From the NCBI GenBank assembly GCA_007119405.1, contig SKPT01000076.1:1-5387 (forward strand): 5,387 nt of DNA. Direction: 5' to 3'. Made by a program: the position numbers and the translations under genes. Positions 5,022 through 5,387 of this stretch are shown piece by piece; position 1 is the first letter of the stretch; each line of letters starts with the position of its first letter. The notes beneath the pieces are model-generated. The model was not told the origin of the DNA. It worked only from the letters and a program-made list of their open reading frames with translations, and ran no database searches. This DNA is from Phycisphaeraceae bacterium. Its GTDB lineage: Bacteria; Planctomycetota; Phycisphaerae; Phycisphaerales; Phycisphaeraceae.

Positions 5022-5123
5022 GGGTGCCACTGACAAGGCCGTCCTCGGCCCTGTTGGCGTGACGGGTCCGTGACGCCGATCCGCACTGAGAAGCTCCGCG
5101 GCCTCCGCTTGTCAGTGGCACCC
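5022..5123. repeat. Large composite palindrome, CACTGACAAG type, copy 3
   Basis: GGGTGCCACTGACAAG (5022-5037) is perfectly inverted as CTTGTCAGTGGCACCC (5108-5123), 16 bp, across a 70-bp interior. The interior folds too: GGCCG-TCCT-CGGCC (5037-5050), and GGCGT / ACGCC (5056-5060 with 5073-5077) continued inward by ACGG / CCGT. CACTGAGAAGC (5084-5094) also pairs with GCTTGTCAGTG (5107-5117), which competes with the outer stem. The right part, 5080-5123, is nearly identical to 3010-3053. Confidence 0.85.
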
Positions 5124-5266
5124 AACGCCGTGAACTCCGGCTGTAGGGTGGGTAGAGCGAAGCGAAACCCACCGGTTGCGGCGGGCTTCCACGGCCAGCA
5201 TGGTGGGTTTCGCTTCGCTCTACCCACCCTACATCAGCGCCGCCACGCGTGAAGTTCACGGCGTTG
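5123..5266. repeat. 14-bp outer inverted repeat enclosing the 32-bp inverted repeat
   Basis: CAACGCCGTGAACT (5123-5136) is perfectly inverted as AGTTCACGGCGTTG (5253-5266). It encloses the repeat at 5142-5233 with short unpaired flanks (5 and 19 nt). No target duplication is visible outside it. Confidence 0.8.
5142..5233. repeat. 32-bp perfect inverted repeat (GTAGGGTGGGTAGAGCGAAG type)
   Basis: The arms 5142-5173 and 5202-5233 are exact reverse complements over 32 bases, separated by 28 bp. Each arm is itself a repeat unit with a 7-bp hairpin, GGTGGGT / ACCCACC (5147-5153 with 5167-5173; 5202-5208 with 5222-5228). So this is two head-to-head copies of one unit. From memory, GTAGGGTGGGT...ACCCACC units are dispersed between genes in many bacterial genomes. 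Confidence 0.9.
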
Positions 5267-5280
5267 AGTGAATCTATGAA

Positions 5281-5358
5281 GCAAGCCTCCCGCTGGTACG
5301 CTTGGGGGCGTATCGGTCGTATCAGCGGAAACGCCCCAGTCCCAGAAAGGAGGCTTGC
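5281..5358 (+). ncRNA. Structured leader of the IS110 transposase (possible bridge-RNA or translational control element)
   Basis: GCAAGCCTCC (5281-5290) is perfectly inverted as GGAGGCTTGC (5349-5358), closing a 78-nt fold. Inside, CGCTGGTACG (5291-5300) pairs with CGTATCAGCG (5318-5327) with one G-U pair. GGGGCGT (5305-5311), in the loop of that stem, is complementary to ACGCCCC (5331-5337), a possible pseudoknot. The closing stem buries the ribosome binding site AAAGGAGG. IS110-group elements encode a bridge RNA in the non-coding DNA upstream of the transposase; this region is short for that role, so a translation-control hairpin is an equal reading. Confidence 0.4.
5346..5353 (+). promoter_or_regulatory. 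Strong ribosome binding site, paired in the leader stem
   Basis: AAAGGAGG is a near-perfect Shine-Dalgarno, 6 nt before the ATG at 5360. CCTCC at 5286-5290 can pair with its GGAGG, so free access depends on the state of the leader. Confidence 0.65.
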
Positions 5359-5359
5359 C

Positions 5360-5387
5360 ATGGCATTGTACATCGGACTCGACGTTC
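5360..5387 (+). CDS. IS110-family transposase, first nine codons only
   Basis: The ATG is preceded by AAAGGAGG at ideal spacing and reads MALYIGLDV before the window ends. This is the usual opening of IS110-family transposases, in which the aspartate of the I-G-[IL]-D-V strand (here D8) is the first acidic residue of the RuvC-like DEDD catalytic site. Nothing further can be said about completeness, subgroup (IS110 or IS1111) or activity. The identification rests on nine residues plus the strong translation start and structured upstream DNA. Confidence 0.7.

Larger units (their letters stand above)
4815..5280. other. Gene-free interval of repeats between the HTH gene and the IS110-type leader
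   Basis: No open frame here has a ribosome binding site or recognisable protein content. From 4815 to 5021 there are two small hairpins (4878-4898 and 4947-4964). From 5022 to 5266 the DNA is almost wholly inverted repeats, described separately. 5267-5280 should contain or abut the left end of the insertion element. Confidence 0.6.
5281..5387 (+). mobile_element. Left end region of an IS110-family element (cut by window edge)
   Basis: The transposase start at 5360 marks an insertion element running off the right edge. Its left boundary is not visible: IS110 elements usually lack terminal inverted repeats. It should lie at or before 5281, probably between 5267 and 5281, because 5123-5266 is a closed set of inverted repeats. 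Insertion beside a palindrome is in keeping with known IS110/IS1111 preference for repetitive extragenic palindromes and similar sites. Confidence 0.6.

Noticed and set aside
5022..5123. tRNA gene, because of the cloverleaf-like outline
   Set aside because: Arm lengths are wrong, the acceptor stem is 16 bp, and no TTCGA-type loop or anticodon arm is present.
4822..5373. 183-codon minus-strand open frame
   Set aside because: It covers the nested inverted repeats and the IS110 leader and has no protein-like conservation that I can recognise.

Overview
The window is high-GC bacterial DNA with compact genes separated by repeat-rich intergenic DNA. Palindromic repeats built around GGGTGCCAC / GTGGCACCC, together with the gene content (a sulfotransferase-like protein, a short HTH protein with an N-terminal coiled coil, an entericidin-like lipoprotein and an IS110-type element), suggest a planctomycete, possibly of the Phycisphaerae. 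That assignment is inference from resemblance; there is no rRNA or other phylogenetic marker here.

Layout. 1-808 (-): 5' part of a sulfotransferase-like P-loop gene that runs off the left edge. 998-1996 (-): a cytoplasmic clan GH-A type glycoside hydrolase. 1997-2338: no gene, three palindromic repeats. 2339-2542 (-): a 67-residue entericidin-like lipoprotein. 2543-3256: no gene, a dense run of palindromes of several classes, a 24-bp-period direct repeat and a chain of hairpins. 3257-3691 (+): a DUF2267 protein. 3778-4308 (+): a gamma-glutamylcyclotransferase-like enzyme with its own well-formed promoter. 4337-4771 (-): a coiled-coil plus XRE-type HTH DNA-binding protein, convergent with the preceding gene across a 28-bp G-rich gap. 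4772-5359: a promoter with a dyad, then nested inverted repeats and no gene. 5360-end (+): the first nine codons of an IS110-family transposase, preceded by a highly structured leader.

The genes do not form one obvious pathway. On the minus strand the order of transcription is lipoprotein, hydrolase, sulfotransferase. The last two could act on the same carbohydrate, but no other glycan genes are visible. The DUF2267, cyclotransferase and HTH genes look like independent single-gene units. The most unusual content is non-coding: a repeat family whose members share a 9-base edge but have different stems, a set of nested inverted repeats at 5022-5266, and the IS110 leader, in which the ribosome binding site is paired with the upstream end of the leader.
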